A stretch of DNA of 64,000 nt, taken from Cypionkella sp. (GTDB lineage Bacteria > Pseudomonadota > Alphaproteobacteria > Rhodobacterales > Rhodobacteraceae). A program made the translations under genes and the position numbers. Below the pieces are notes generated by a model. That model was not told where the DNA came from. It made no database searches and saw nothing but the letters and a program-made list of their open reading frames with translations. The stretch covers positions 1-64,000 of the forward strand of contig NZ_JAQGKQ010000015.1 of NCBI RefSeq assembly GCF_028290025.1, given 5' to 3'. Positions within the stretch are counted from its first letter, which is position 1; every line of letters begins with the position of its first letter. Positions 9,101 through 17,323 of the stretch are shown one piece after another.

Positions 9101-10402
9101 ATGGCAAATCTTTACACCGACTTCATCGGCATCAAATCCCCCAACCCGTTTTGGCTCGCCTCTGCACCGCCAACAGACAAAGAGGTTAACGTCCGCCGCG
9201 CTTTTGAAGCGGGCTGGGGTGGTGTCGTTTGGAAAACGCTCGGGTCGGAAGGCCCTCCGGTGGTGAACGTCAACGGCCCGCGGTATGGCGCGATCTGGGG
9301 CGCGGACCGCAGGCTGCTGGGGCTGAACAATATCGAGTTGATTACCGATCGCCCGTTGGAGATCAACCTGCGTGAAATCAAATCGGTGAAGCGCGATTAT
9401 AAAGACCGCGCCATGATCATCAGCTTGATGGTGCCCTGCGATGAGGATTCGTGGCGCGATATTCTTGGCCATCTCGAAGATACCGAGGCGGATGGGGTGG
9501 AACTGAACTTCGGCTGCCCGCATGGCATGGCGGAGCGTGGCATGGGCGGCGCAGTGGGGCAGGTGCCGGAATATATCGAGATGGTGACGCGCTGGTGCAA
9601 AAAGCATACGCGGATGCCGGTGATTGTGAAATTAACGCCGAATATCACTGATATCCGCAAGCCCGCCGAGGCTGCCAAGCGGGGGGGCGCTGATGCGGTG
9701 AGCCTGATCAACACGATCAACTCAATTACATCCGTTAATCTCGACAGCTTTGCGCCAGAGCCTATGATTGACGGCAAAGGCACCCATGGCGGCTATTGCG
9801 GCCCTGCGGTGAAGCCGATTGCGCTGAACATGGTGGCCGAGATTGCGCGCAGCCGTGAAACCTACGGCCTGCCGATCTCCGGTATTGGTGGCATTACCAC
9901 TTGGCGCGATGCGGCGGAATTTATGGCTTTGGGCGCGGGCAATGTGCAGGTTTGTACGGCTGCGATGACTTATGGCTTCAAGATCGTGCAGGAAATGATT
10001 TCGGGCCTGTCGCAGTATATGGACGAAAAGGGCATGGTTTCGACCTCGGAACTGGTCGGTCGTGCGGTGCCGAATGTCACCGATTGGCAGTATCTCAACC
10101 TGAATTACGTGACGAAAGCCCATATATCGCAGGATGATTGCATCAAATGCGGCCGCTGCTATGCCGCGTGTGAGGATACCAGCCATCAGGCGATTGCGAT
10201 GGGGCAGGATCGCACCTTCACCGTCAAGGATGATGAGTGCGTGGCGTGTAACCTGTGTGTTAACGTTTGCCCGGTGGAAAACTGCATCACCATGGTAGAG
10301 CTGCCCAAGGGGGCGATGGATGAGCGCACAGGGCGCATTGTCAGCGGTTATGCCAACTGGACGACGCATGTGAACAACCCGACGGCCACGGCAGCGGAGT
10401 AG
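9101..10402 (+). CDS. preA: NAD-dependent dihydropyrimidine dehydrogenase, catalytic subunit
   Basis: PreA reduces uracil or thymine to the dihydropyrimidine on FMN. The 433-aa chain has a dihydroorotate-dehydrogenase-like barrel first. It includes PFWLASAPPTDKEVN, the active-site loop NFGCPHGMAERGMG with its catalytic Cys, INTINSI and YCGPAVKPIALNMV. A ferredoxin-like C-terminus carries two 4Fe-4S motifs (CIKCGRCYAAC and CVACNLCVNVCP). That equals the C-terminal half of mammalian DPD. The gene forms an operon with preT. With the hydrolases at 15658 and 17324 it completes the reductive pyrimidine pathway. Confidence 0.95.
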   Translation: MANLYTDFIGIKSPNPFWLASAPPTDKEVNVRRAFEAGWGGVVWKTLGSEGPPVVNVNGPRYGAIWGADRRLLGLNNIELITDRPLEINLREIKSVKRDYKDRAMIISLMVPCDEDSWRDILGHLEDTEADGVELNFGCPHGMAERGMGGAVGQVPEYIEMVTRWCKKHTRMPVIVKLTPNITDIRKPAEAAKRGGADAVSLINTINSITSVNLDSFAPEPMIDGKGTHGGYCGPAVKPIALNMVAEIARSRETYGLPISGIGGITTWRDAAEFMALGAGNVQVCTAAMTYGFKIVQEMISGLSQYMDEKGMVSTSELVGRAVPNVTDWQYLNLNYVTKAHISQDDCIKCGRCYAACEDTSHQAIAMGQDRTFTVKDDECVACNLCVNVCPVENCITMVELPKGAMDERTGRIVSGYANWTTHVNNPTATAAE

Positions 10403-10471
10403 GGGCGGGCCAACCGCAGCCTTCTAGGCAGGTGTGGTGCCCGCGCGATGATCAAGCGATTTTTCCGATCG

Positions 10472-10508
10472 AAGATGCGGCTGGCAGATAAATCTGCCGC
10501 TGCATCTT
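10472..10508 (+). terminator. Long hairpin after preTA
   Basis: This is a nested inverted repeat 70 bp downstream of preA. AAGATGC at 10472-10478 pairs with GCATCTT at 10502-10508, and GGCAGAT at 10483-10489 pairs with ATCTGCC at 10492-10498, with a small bulge between. It ends in a short T-rich stretch. The most likely role is terminator of preTA, though the compact inner palindrome could also be a protein-binding site for the following gene. Confidence 0.55.
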
Positions 10509-10603
10509 TCATTTCGCCAAACTGAACCCAACTGTATAGAAAGCCTGTGATCATCTAACATGATCATCCTTCTCCGGGCCGAAAATTCAGCAAAAAGAAT
10601 CCC

Positions 10604-11584
10604 ATGCAGTATTCTCTTCTCGATCTTTCTCCAGTTGCCGAAGGCCAGACCACGGCGCAGGCGCTTGCCAATACGCTCGATCTTGCCCGTCACGCCGAGG
10701 ACTGGGGCTACCACCGGTTTTGGCTGGCCGAGCATCACAACATGCCAGGCATCGCCTCGGCTGCGACCTCAATCGTGATCGGGCATGTTGCGGGGGGCAC
10801 CAAGACCATTCGCGTCGGGGCAGGCGGCATCATGCTGCCGAACCATGCGCCCTTGGTGATTGCCGAGCAGTTTGGCACCCTTGCGACGCTGTATCCGGAC
10901 CGCATCGATCTTGGGCTTGGCCGCGCGCCCGGCACTGACCAAGGCACAGCGAGGGCGCTCAGGCGCAATATGCAGGCATCGGATCAATTCCCCGAAGACG
11001 TGCTAGAGTTGATCAACTATCTCGACGCGCCGCATCCCGATGCCCGTATCCGTGCGGTGCCCGGCGAAGGCACCGAAGTGCCGGTTTGGATATTGGGATC
11101 AAGCCTTTATGGCGCGCAACTCGCGGCCTATCTGGGTCTGCCCTACGCGTTCGCCAGCCATTTTGCTCCCGCGATGGTTGCGCAGGCGATAGAGACCTAC
11201 CGCGCGACCTTCCGCCCTTCGCAGTGGCTGGAACACCCGTATTTTATGTTGCTCGCCGGGGTGGCTGCGGCTGAAACCGATGCCGAGGCGGAATATCTGC
11301 GGTCTTCGCAAGTGCTGGCGTTTTCGCGCCTGCGCACGGGACAGCCCGGAAAGTTGCCGCGCCCGGTACATGATCTGTCTGAGGTCACGCCGCAGATGCG
11401 CGCCGAGGTGGAACATGCGCTGTCCTGCGCGGCGGTCGGCTCGCCTGCGACGATGCGGGCGCAACTTAGACAGTTGATAGAGACCTACGCCCCTGATGAG
11501 ATCATGCTGACGGGTATGATCCACGATCACCAAGCGCGGTTGCGGTCATTTGAAATCACCGCAGAAGTAATGCGTGGGCTTTAG
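10604..11584 (+). CDS. LLM class flavin-dependent oxidoreductase
   Basis: This is a 326-aa luciferase-like monooxygenase family protein, a TIM barrel using reduced flavin from a partner reductase. Family signs are the start [55 protein letters not shown], the [11 protein letters not shown] segment and [14 protein letters not shown]. It belongs to the subgroup often labelled MsnO8 or yhbW-like. The substrate is unknown. It lies 200 bp after preA behind a hairpin, so it is probably a separate unit. A link to pyrimidine breakdown (RutA is also an LLM enzyme) is possible, but the sequence does not show the RutA pattern clearly. Confidence 0.85.
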   Translation: MQYSLLDLSPVAEGQTTAQALANTLDLARHAEDWGYHRFWLAEHHNMPGIASAATSIVIGHVAGGTKTIRVGAGGIMLPNHAPLVIAEQFGTLATLYPDRIDLGLGRAPGTDQGTARALRRNMQASDQFPEDVLELINYLDAPHPDARIRAVPGEGTEVPVWILGSSLYGAQLAAYLGLPYAFASHFAPAMVAQAIETYRATFRPSQWLEHPYFMLLAGVAAAETDAEAEYLRSSQVLAFSRLRTGQPGKLPRPVHDLSEVTPQMRAEVEHALSCAAVGSPATMRAQLRQLIETYAPDEIMLTGMIHDHQARLRSFEITAEVMRGL

Positions 11585-11592
11585 CCGCGAAG

Positions 11593-11617
11593 CAGCTGGC
11601 GATCAGATCGCCAGCTG
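11593..11617. terminator. Hairpin between convergent LLM gene and kup
   Basis: CAGCTGGCGAT at 11593-11603 pairs perfectly with ATCGCCAGCTG at 11607-11617 around a 3-nt loop. It starts 9 bp after the stop of the flavin monooxygenase gene and contains the stop codon and last codons of kup. With no T-run it is a weak or factor-dependent bidirectional end. Confidence 0.5.
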
Positions 11618-13528
11618 TTGCCCCAGTTCGACCACCCGGTTGGAGGGCAGACAGTAAAACGCGGTCGCGTCCGAGGCAGATTTCGTCATCGAGATGAACA
11701 CCCGCTCTTGCCAGAACGGCAGCCCGTGATTGCGGGCTGTCCGGAACGTCCGACGGTTCAAGAAGAACGATGTCGTCATAATGTCGAACTTTTCGCCACG
11801 CCGCCGCGCCAAAGCCAAGGCGCGCGGCACGTTAGGGGTTTCCATATAGCCGAACATCAGACGCACCCGGACAAAGTTTTCGCTCAATCGCTCAATGGTG
11901 ACGCGATTTTCATCGTTAACCTTTGGAGTGGTCGCCACACCGACGGTGACGATGAAGTTTTGGCTGTGCAGCACCCGGTTGTGCTTCAGGTTGTGCAGCA
12001 GAGCCGAAGGCGCGGTGTCGGGGTCTTGGGTCAAAAACACCGCCGTGCCGGGCACTTCGATCGGATGCGATTTTTCCAGCATCTTGATTAGTTTAGACAA
12101 TTCCACAGCGGAATCGTGCGCTTTGCGCTGCACATGGGCAGTACCGCGCACCCAGGTCCAGATCAGGAAGCACGAGGCAGCCGCCATCAGCACCGGCACA
12201 TAGCCACCATCAGGCAGCTTGATCAGGTTGGCCGACAGGAACATCAACTCGATGATAAAGATCGGCAGCAATACAGCGACAACCACCCACAACGGCCATT
12301 TCCAAGCCTTGCGGAACAAAATGGACGCGAGGATCGTGGTGATCACCATATCACCCGTCACAGCGATACCGTAGGCCGAGGCAAGATTGGACGACGAGCC
12401 GAACGCCACCACAAGGCACAGCACGCCGACCATCAGGATCAGGTTGACCTTCGGCAGATAGATCTGGCCCAGTGTGGTCTCCGAGGTGTGTCGGATCTCA
12501 AATCGCGGCAACAGGCCCATTTGCACGGCTTGGTGCATCATTGAGAACGCGCCCGAAATCACCGCTTGGCTGGCAATGATAGTCGCGCAAACCGAAAGCA
12601 GTACTAGGGGAAGCAGCAGGAAATCCGGGGCCATCAGGAAGAACGGGTTATGAAACGTCTCGGGATGCGCCAGCACCAAAGCGCCTTGGCCAAGGTAAGA
12701 CAAGGTCAGCGACGGAAAGACCAAAAACGCCCAAGCCAACCGGATCGGCTTGCGGCCAAAGTGGCCCATATCGGCGTAAAGCGCTTCACCCCCGGTGACA
12801 GCCAGAAACACCGAGCCCAGCACAAAGAACGATGCCGTGCCGTTGGTCACGAGAAAGCCCGCCGCATGCATCGGGTTGAAGGCCGTCAGAATGCTCAGAT
12901 CGTCGCTGAGGTGATAAATCCCCATTGCCGCCATCACCAGAAACCATGCCACCATGATCGGGCCAAACAGAATCGCCACCCGCTCGGTGCCCTGGCTTTG
13001 GAACAAAAACAGCCCGAGGATGATCGCCAGGGTCAGCGGCAACACGAATGGCCCCATCGAAGGCGCTACAAGGTCCAGACCTTCAACCGCCGACAGCACC
13101 GACATGGCTGGCGTGATCATAGCATCGCCAAAAAACAGCGAGATGCCCACGACACCAATCGCCAGCAACCAACCGGGCCGCGCCTTTAACGCGCGCTGCA
13201 CCAAGGCCACCAAGGACAGCGTGCCACCTTCGCCCTTGTTGTCGGCGCGCATGATCAGGGTGACGTATTTCACCGAAACGATCAGAATGAGCGTCCAGAT
13301 CAGCAGCGAGATTACGCCGATCACATCATCGCGAGACAGCCCATCATAGCTGGCGGCGTGCAGCGATTCCCGCATAGCGTAAAGCGGGCTGGTGCCAATG
13401 TCTCCATAGACCACGCCAATGCAGCCTAGCACCAATTTCCCCATGTTTTGAGGGGTTTGATGCTCTGGGTGCGTGGGGACAGGAGTCGGGTTGGCAGCCC
13501 GATCGGTGGTTTCGTTTGGTGGATTCAT
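11603..13528 (-). CDS. kup: Potassium uptake protein, Kup/KUP-HAK family
   Basis: Kup is an inner-membrane K+/H+ symporter of about 12 membrane segments and a cytoplasmic C-terminal domain. The 641-aa protein has the hallmark GCIGVVYGDIGTSPLYAMRE near residue 35, then GGTLSLVALVQRA, SLFFGDAMITPAMSVLSAVEG, FQSQGTERVAILFGPIM, TGGEALYADMGHFG and ASQAVISGAFSMMHQA. The hydrophilic tail runs from about residue 460. It is unrelated by function to the pyrimidine genes on either side. It stands alone on the minus strand, convergent with the LLM gene. Confidence 0.97.
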   Translation of the reverse strand: MNPPNETTDRAANPTPVPTHPEHQTPQNMGKLVLGCIGVVYGDIGTSPLYAMRESLHAASYDGLSRDDVIGVISLLIWTLILIVSVKYVTLIMRADNKGEGGTLSLVALVQRALKARPGWLLAIGVVGISLFFGDAMITPAMSVLSAVEGLDLVAPSMGPFVLPLTLAIILGLFLFQSQGTERVAILFGPIMVAWFLVMAAMGIYHLSDDLSILTAFNPMHAAGFLVTNGTASFFVLGSVFLAVTGGEALYADMGHFGRKPIRLAWAFLVFPSLTLSYLGQGALVLAHPETFHNPFFLMAPDFLLLPLVLLSVCATIIASQAVISGAFSMMHQAVQMGLLPRFEIRHTSETTLGQIYLPKVNLILMVGVLCLVVAFGSSSNLASAYGIAVTGDMVITTILASILFRKAWKWPLWVVVAVLLPIFIIELMFLSANLIKLPDGGYVPVLMAAASCFLIWTWVRGTAHVQRKAHDSAVELSKLIKMLEKSHPIEVPGTAVFLTQDPDTAPSALLHNLKHNRVLHSQNFIVTVGVATTPKVNDENRVTIERLSENFVRVRLMFGYMETPNVPRALALARRRGEKFDIMTTSFFLNRRTFRTARNHGLPFWQERVFISMTKSASDATAFYCLPSNRVVELGQQLAI

Positions 13529-13655
13529 AACCTTCGACCGGAAACTCTTGCAAAGTTGCTGATTATACCCGCTTCACCCAAAGGTCCAGCACTCTGCAAG
13601 CAATCTGCAACTGCGGGCACGCCACGTCAATTTGACAGGAAAAGTGATTTTGCGG

Positions 13656-14270
13656 TCAGATCGGCTGCGGCGCGAGCAGCTTTGTGAACAGGGTCTCAAG
13701 AAATTCGCCCGCCTCGGTGAACGGATCATGCCCCGCACCGAGCACCGCGCGCACCTGCACGTCAAAATCGGCGTAGTGCTGCGTCATTGCCCAGATTGAG
13801 AAGATCAGATGCACCGGGGGCAGGCGGGCAATGCGCCCCTGATCCATCCACAGCTGCAAGACAGCAGCTTTCTCATCGACCAGCGTTTTCAGATCGCCCT
13901 CAATCACGGCGCGCATCCTTGGCGCGCCTTGCAGCATCTCATTGGCAAACAGCCGACTTTCGCGGGGGAAGTCCCGCGACAGTTCCAGCTTGCGACGCAC
14001 GTAAGCCATGATTTCGACCATCGGTTCTCCGTCCGGATTCATCGCGCGCAGAGGGTCCAGCCAGTTGCACAAGAGCTGCCCGAGCAATGCCGAATGCACC
14101 GCTTCTTTCGAGGGGAAATAATACAGCAGATTGGGTTTCGACAGGCCAGCTACGTCCGCAATCTGATCCAGAGTAGCGCCACGAAAGCCATGCTGCGAAA
14201 ATACGTCCAGTGCTGCATCCAGAATCACATCCGAATTGCGCGCCTGAATCCGGGTTTGGGGTTTGGTCAT
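13656..14270 (-). CDS. TetR family regulator, RutR-like (copy 1)
   Basis: This is a 204-aa TetR-type repressor. The N-terminal helix-turn-helix is visible in ILDAALDVFSQHGFRGAT, LDQIADVAGLSKPNLLYYF and PSKEAVHSAL. The C-terminal part (ESRLFANEMLQGAP, WAMTQHYADFDVQV) resembles E. coli RutR, which binds uracil and thymine. It is paralogous to the regulator at 14890-15531; both share the TQHYADF motif. The ATG at 14270 (MTKPQTRI) is used, since the long upstream extension reads through the neighbouring gene in another frame. Effector and targets are inferred from the pyrimidine context. Confidence 0.85.
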   Translation of the reverse strand: MTKPQTRIQARNSDVILDAALDVFSQHGFRGATLDQIADVAGLSKPNLLYYFPSKEAVHSALLGQLLCNWLDPLRAMNPDGEPMVEIMAYVRRKLELSRDFPRESRLFANEMLQGAPRMRAVIEGDLKTLVDEKAAVLQLWMDQGRIARLPPVHLIFSIWAMTQHYADFDVQVRAVLGAGHDPFTEAGEFLETLFTKLLAPQPI

Positions 14271-14355
14271 TGCTTGGCCGCTGTTTGCATTTCTGACGGT
14301 CAAAGTGGCGTATTCTTTGGCAAATTGTAAACCCCATTTGCCCTCGACAAGCGTG

Positions 14356-14805
14356 TTATCCTGCCAACACCGCCTGCATCGCAGCCACCACCAAGGCGTG
14401 ATCGTCCGCTTGCGGCAGACCCGACACCGTCGCACAGGCGACCACACCAACGCCCACCACCTGAATTGGCACCGCACCGCCATGCTCGGCATAGTCCGCC
14501 TCAGACAGGCCATGGCCCGCAAGGCTGCCACCATTGGCTTTATGCCGCAGCCCGACCAGAAATGACGGCAGTTGAAACAACAGCGCCGTGTTGCTCTTGC
14601 GCCGCGCCCAAACATCATTCAGCGGCGCAGAGCCGGGCAGGGCGGCGTGAAACAACACCCGGTCGGCGCTGCGAATATTGATCACCACCGGAGCCGTGCC
14701 CGCCAAATCCACGAGTTTTTGCCCCAAAGCCCAAGCCTCGGTCTCCGCAAAGTGCGGAAAGATCAGCGTGGCGTATTCGGCTTCAAGTGCGGCGACGGTT
14801 GGCAT
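14356..14805 (-). CDS. UPF0303 / heme-degrading-domain protein
   Basis: The 149-aa protein matches the UPF0303 (yeast YBR137W-like) group of the HbpS/GlcG fold. Motifs are VINIRSADRVLFHAALPG, a DVWARRKSNTALLF segment and GGSLAGHGLSEADYAEHGGAVPI. Members are small cytoplasmic proteins of unsettled role; some HbpS relatives bind heme or cobalamin. The start at 14805 (MPTVAALEAE) is chosen over an ORF extension to 14883 with non-conserved residues. It sits between the two RutR-like regulators, all on the minus strand with about 85-bp gaps, so a regulatory-operon link is possible. Confidence 0.75.
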   Translation of the reverse strand: MPTVAALEAEYATLIFPHFAETEAWALGQKLVDLAGTAPVVINIRSADRVLFHAALPGSAPLNDVWARRKSNTALLFQLPSFLVGLRHKANGGSLAGHGLSEADYAEHGGAVPIQVVGVGVVACATVSGLPQADDHALVVAAMQAVLAG

Positions 14806-14889
14806 CTGGGGTTCCGATCCTGAATGAGCGGATAGCTTCGGCGGCGCGCGCCCGACTGTCAATCCAGCACGGAGCGCGATCAAAACCTG

Positions 14890-15531
14890 TCAAACCGCGC
14901 CAATTCCCCGCAAGATCATCATCTTGACGCTGGCTTTCGCCTCGCGCCATTGGCGTTCGGTTAGCGGCCCAGCGTTCAAAGTCTCAATTTGATGGCCGAA
15001 ATCGGCGTAATGCTGCGTCGCGGCCCATAGCAAATACAGCAAATGGCGCGGATCGACCGCCGCCATTTGCCCCGCATCTATCCAGCCTTGGATCAGAGCC
15101 ACCCGCCCAGCCGTCCAATCGCGCAACGTGGTTTCGAGATAATCCTGAATGACCGGCGCACCATGCATCACCTCTGATGCCCACACTTTTGAGCCGTCAG
15201 GATGCCTGCGCGAAATCTCCATCTTGGCATCTATATAAGCGCCGATACCCTCCACCGGGCCGGGAGCGTTATCCATGCTCTCCGCCGCATGGAGCCAAAT
15301 CTCAAAGATATTCTGCACCACTTTGCGGTAAAGTTCCTCTTTGGTGGCAAAGTAGTAATGCAGGTTGGCCTTTGGCAGCCCCGCCACATCGGCGATCAAC
15401 TGCATCGTAGCGCCACCAAAGCCGGCCTCGGCAAAGACTTTCTCGGCTGCCTGTAAAATCAGCGCCTCGTTCTGCTGGCGGATCTCATTGCGCCGCGCGG
15501 GGCGAAGGGCTTGGTTTGCGGGTTCGGGCAT
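14890..15531 (-). CDS. TetR family regulator, RutR-like (copy 2)
   Basis: This is a 213-aa TetR repressor. Its HTH reads ILQAAEKVFAEAGFGGAT, MQLIADVAGLPKANLHYYF and ATKEELYRKVV. The C-terminus has SKVWASEVMHGAPVIQ and WAATQHYADFGHQ, typical of the RutR group. The ATG at 15531 (MPEPANQAL) is used. It is transcribed away from the amidohydrolase gene at 15658 across a 126-bp gap that holds two near-identical RutR-type boxes, so it probably represses itself and the pyrimidine hydrolase operon. Uracil or a breakdown intermediate is the likely inducer; that is inferred from E. coli RutR. Confidence 0.88.
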   Translation of the reverse strand: MPEPANQALRPARRNEIRQQNEALILQAAEKVFAEAGFGGATMQLIADVAGLPKANLHYYFATKEELYRKVVQNIFEIWLHAAESMDNAPGPVEGIGAYIDAKMEISRRHPDGSKVWASEVMHGAPVIQDYLETTLRDWTAGRVALIQGWIDAGQMAAVDPRHLLYLLWAATQHYADFGHQIETLNAGPLTERQWREAKASVKMMILRGIGAV

Positions 15532-15553
15532 TGCACCAGCCTTCAGATTTTCG

Positions 15554-15569
15554 TTGACCGCTTGGTCAG
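15554..15569. promoter_or_regulatory. RutR-type operator, box 1
   Basis: TTGACC-GCTT-GGTCAG is an imperfect 16-bp palindrome in the divergent gap between the TetR gene and the amidohydrolase gene. It fits the known E. coli RutR box TTGACCAnnTGGTCAA in both half-sites except for single bases. Confidence 0.75.
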
Positions 15570-15586
15570 CTTCTATAGCCTTCAAC

Positions 15587-15602
15587 TTGACCATACGGTC
15601 AG
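15587..15602. promoter_or_regulatory. RutR-type operator, box 2
   Basis: TTGACC-ATAC-GGTCAG has the same half-sites as box 1 and is centred 33 bp from it, about three helical turns, so both lie on the same DNA face. It is 56 bp before the amidohydrolase start codon. Confidence 0.75.
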
Positions 15603-15657
15603 GAAAAGATTCGCAGCAAGCGCGATCTGGGGCAACGTCCCCGCAAGGGAGTTTGAC

Positions 15658-16905
15658 ATGACAGCGGGTGCAAATCTGCGGATCAATTCCGCGCGGCTGT
15701 GGGACAGTCTCGAAGAAATGGCCCAAATCGGCCCGGGGATTGCAGGCGGCAACAACCGCCAGACCCTTACCGATGCCGACAGCGAGGGCCGCCATTTGTT
15801 CGCGGGTTGGTGCCGCGCCGCTGGCTTGACGATGGGCGTTGATACGATGGGCAATATGTTCGCGACGCGGCCCGGTACCGACTCCGCAGCACTGCCCGTC
15901 TATATGGGCAGTCACCTCGATACCCAACCGACCGGAGGCCGCTATGACGGCGTTTTGGGCGTGCTCGGCGCGCTGGAAGTCGTCCGCACCTTGAACGATA
16001 TGAACGTGCAAACCCGCCATCCGATCGTCGTCACCAACTGGACCAACGAGGAAGGCGCGCGGTTTGCCCCCGCCATGCTGGCGAGCGGCGTGTTTGCGGG
16101 GCTGCACAGCCAAGACTACGCCTACAGCCGCACCGATATGGAGGGCTTGCGCTTTGGCGACGAACTCGCCCGCATCGGCTGGGTCGGTGATGAGGTTGTC
16201 GGATCCCGCAAAATCCACGCCATGCTGGAACTGCACATTGAGCAGGGACCGATTTTAGAGGCCGAAGGCCGCGAGATCGGCGTCGTCACCCACGGCCAAG
16301 GTCTGTGGTGGCTGGAAATCACCCTGACCGGACGCGATGCCCATACCGGATCAACTCCGATGCAGATGCGGCTGAACGCAGGTCTTGGCATGGCGCGGAT
16401 CACCGAACGCGTGCATCAAATCGCGATGAGCCATCAACCCGGCGCTGTCGGCACCGTGGGGCAGGTCAAGGTATTCCCCAACTCCCGCAATGTCATTCCG
16501 GGGAAGGTGATCTTCACCGTCGACATCCGCTCCCCCGATCAAACCAAACTGGATTTGATGCGCGGCGAAGTTGAACGCGCCGCATATGCGGTGGCCGCCG
16601 AGTTGGGCCTTGGCTGTGAAATCGAAGATGTCGGGCATTTCGACCCGGTCACTTTCGACGCAAACCTCGTGAACATCGTCCGCCAAAGCGCTGAAAAACT
16701 AGGCTATTCCCAGATGGATGTGATCAGCGGTGCAGGCCACGACGCCTGCTGGATCAACCGCGTCGCCCCGACCGTGATGATCATGTGCCCCTGCGTTGGG
16801 GGGCTGTCGCATAACGAAGCCGAGGAGATTTCGCCCGAGTGGGCAGCGGCAGGGACGGATGTTTTACTGCACGCCGTACTGGAAGTGGCGGGGGTGGTGG
16901 GGTGA
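15658..16905 (+). CDS. Zn-dependent amidohydrolase, beta-ureidopropionase type (M20 family)
   Basis: It hydrolyses N-carbamoyl-beta-alanine (or N-carbamoyl-amino acids) to the amino acid, CO2 and ammonia, the last step of reductive pyrimidine degradation. The 415-aa protein shows the dinuclear metal ligands: His and Asp in MGSHLDTQPTGGRYDG, Glu-Glu in TNWTNEEGARFAP, His in LELHIEQGP, and the final His in GAGHDACWI. The ATG at 15658 follows AGGGAG at 15646-15651; earlier in-frame codons lie inside the regulator gene. It is controlled by the boxes at 15554 and 15587 and heads an operon with the dihydropyrimidinase. Hydantoinase-linked L-carbamoylase is the main alternative. Confidence 0.9.
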   Translation: MTAGANLRINSARLWDSLEEMAQIGPGIAGGNNRQTLTDADSEGRHLFAGWCRAAGLTMGVDTMGNMFATRPGTDSAALPVYMGSHLDTQPTGGRYDGVLGVLGALEVVRTLNDMNVQTRHPIVVTNWTNEEGARFAPAMLASGVFAGLHSQDYAYSRTDMEGLRFGDELARIGWVGDEVVGSRKIHAMLELHIEQGPILEAEGREIGVVTHGQGLWWLEITLTGRDAHTGSTPMQMRLNAGLGMARITERVHQIAMSHQPGAVGTVGQVKVFPNSRNVIPGKVIFTVDIRSPDQTKLDLMRGEVERAAYAVAAELGLGCEIEDVGHFDPVTFDANLVNIVRQSAEKLGYSQMDVISGAGHDACWINRVAPTVMIMCPCVGGLSHNEAEEISPEWAAAGTDVLLHAVLEVAGVVG

Positions 16906-16924
16906 GCGGTAACACCAAACCCCA

Positions 16925-16953
16925 CGCCGCCCCGGACTTGATCCGGGGCCTCG
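16925..16953 (+). repeat. REP-like palindromic repeat, left copy
   Basis: This is a 29-nt repeat whose core CCCCGGACTTGATCCGGGG folds with a 7-bp stem and 5-nt loop. It begins 19 bp after the amidohydrolase stop and is the exact reverse complement of 17269-17297. Confidence 0.85.
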
Positions 16954-16971
16954 ACCAAAAGGGTGCGCGCT

Positions 16972-17259
16972 ATGGGCTATTTCGTCTACATCATGGGCTC
17001 GCGTCCGGGCGGGGCGCTTTACACGGGCTCCACCAACAATCTGCGCCGTCGTGTCGAAGAACACCGCTCCAAATTGCTGCCCGGACATACTGCGAAATAC
17101 AACATCACGCATTTGCATTGGTTCGAGGAATGGCCGACCTACCACGAGGCTTTGCAACGCGAACTGCGGATCAAGGGCTGGAAACGTGCGTGGAAAGACA
17201 AACTGATACTGGACGTGAATCCCGAATGGCGCGACGTCAGCGCGGATATTCCGTTCTGA
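16972..17259 (+). CDS. GIY-YIG nuclease family protein (UPF0213-like)
   Basis: This is a 95-aa single-domain GIY-YIG protein. The core reads YFVYIMGS, then LYTGSTNNLRRRVEEH (the second half of the GIY-YIG sheet plus the catalytic Arg on the following helix), then a Glu-containing helix (EALQRELRIKGWKR). Small proteins of this type are structure-specific nucleases or nuclease relatives of unknown role. The ATG at 16972 is used; a GTG at 16963 in frame would add three residues. The gene lies inside two inverted palindromic repeats, ending 9 bp before the right one. It probably acts on DNA; action on the flanking palindromes is a hypothesis. Confidence 0.85.
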   Translation: MGYFVYIMGSRPGGALYTGSTNNLRRRVEEHRSKLLPGHTAKYNITHLHWFEEWPTYHEALQRELRIKGWKRAWKDKLILDVNPEWRDVSADIPF

Positions 17260-17268
17260 GCGATGAGG

Positions 17269-17297
17269 CGAGGCCCCGGATCAAGTCCGGGGCGGCG
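17269..17297 (-). repeat. REP-like palindromic repeat, right copy
   Basis: This is the reverse complement of 16925-16953 with no mismatch over 29 nt. It ends 26 bp before the dihydropyrimidinase start, leaving only the Shine-Dalgarno region (GAGGAG, 17309-17314) between. Outside the exact match the flanks keep weak symmetry. Confidence 0.85.
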
Positions 17298-17323
17298 AGG
17301 GTTGGATTGAGGAGTTTCACAAA

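Larger units (their letters stand above)
16925..17297. mobile_element. Palindrome-bounded GIY-YIG cassette
   Basis: A 373-bp unit consists of one small GIY-YIG gene framed by an exact 29-nt sequence in opposite orientation (16925-16953 and 17269-17297). The core of each arm is CCCCGGACTTGATCCGGGG, itself a hairpin. It fills nearly the whole gap between the amidohydrolase stop (16905) and dihydropyrimidinase start (17324), interrupting an otherwise tight two-gene unit. The arrangement recalls REP elements with their associated gene. Mobility is inferred from layout only; there is no transposase of a known type. Confidence 0.5.

Noticed and set aside
7553-9607. 684-codon open frame on the minus strand
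   Set aside because: It is antisense to preT and preA, whose motifs are clear, and its translation is rich in His/Arg/Pro with no domain. It is a GC-skew shadow.
16925-17297. CRISPR-like array
   Set aside because: Only two copies of the repeat, in opposite orientation, with a gene between; no regular spacers or cas genes.
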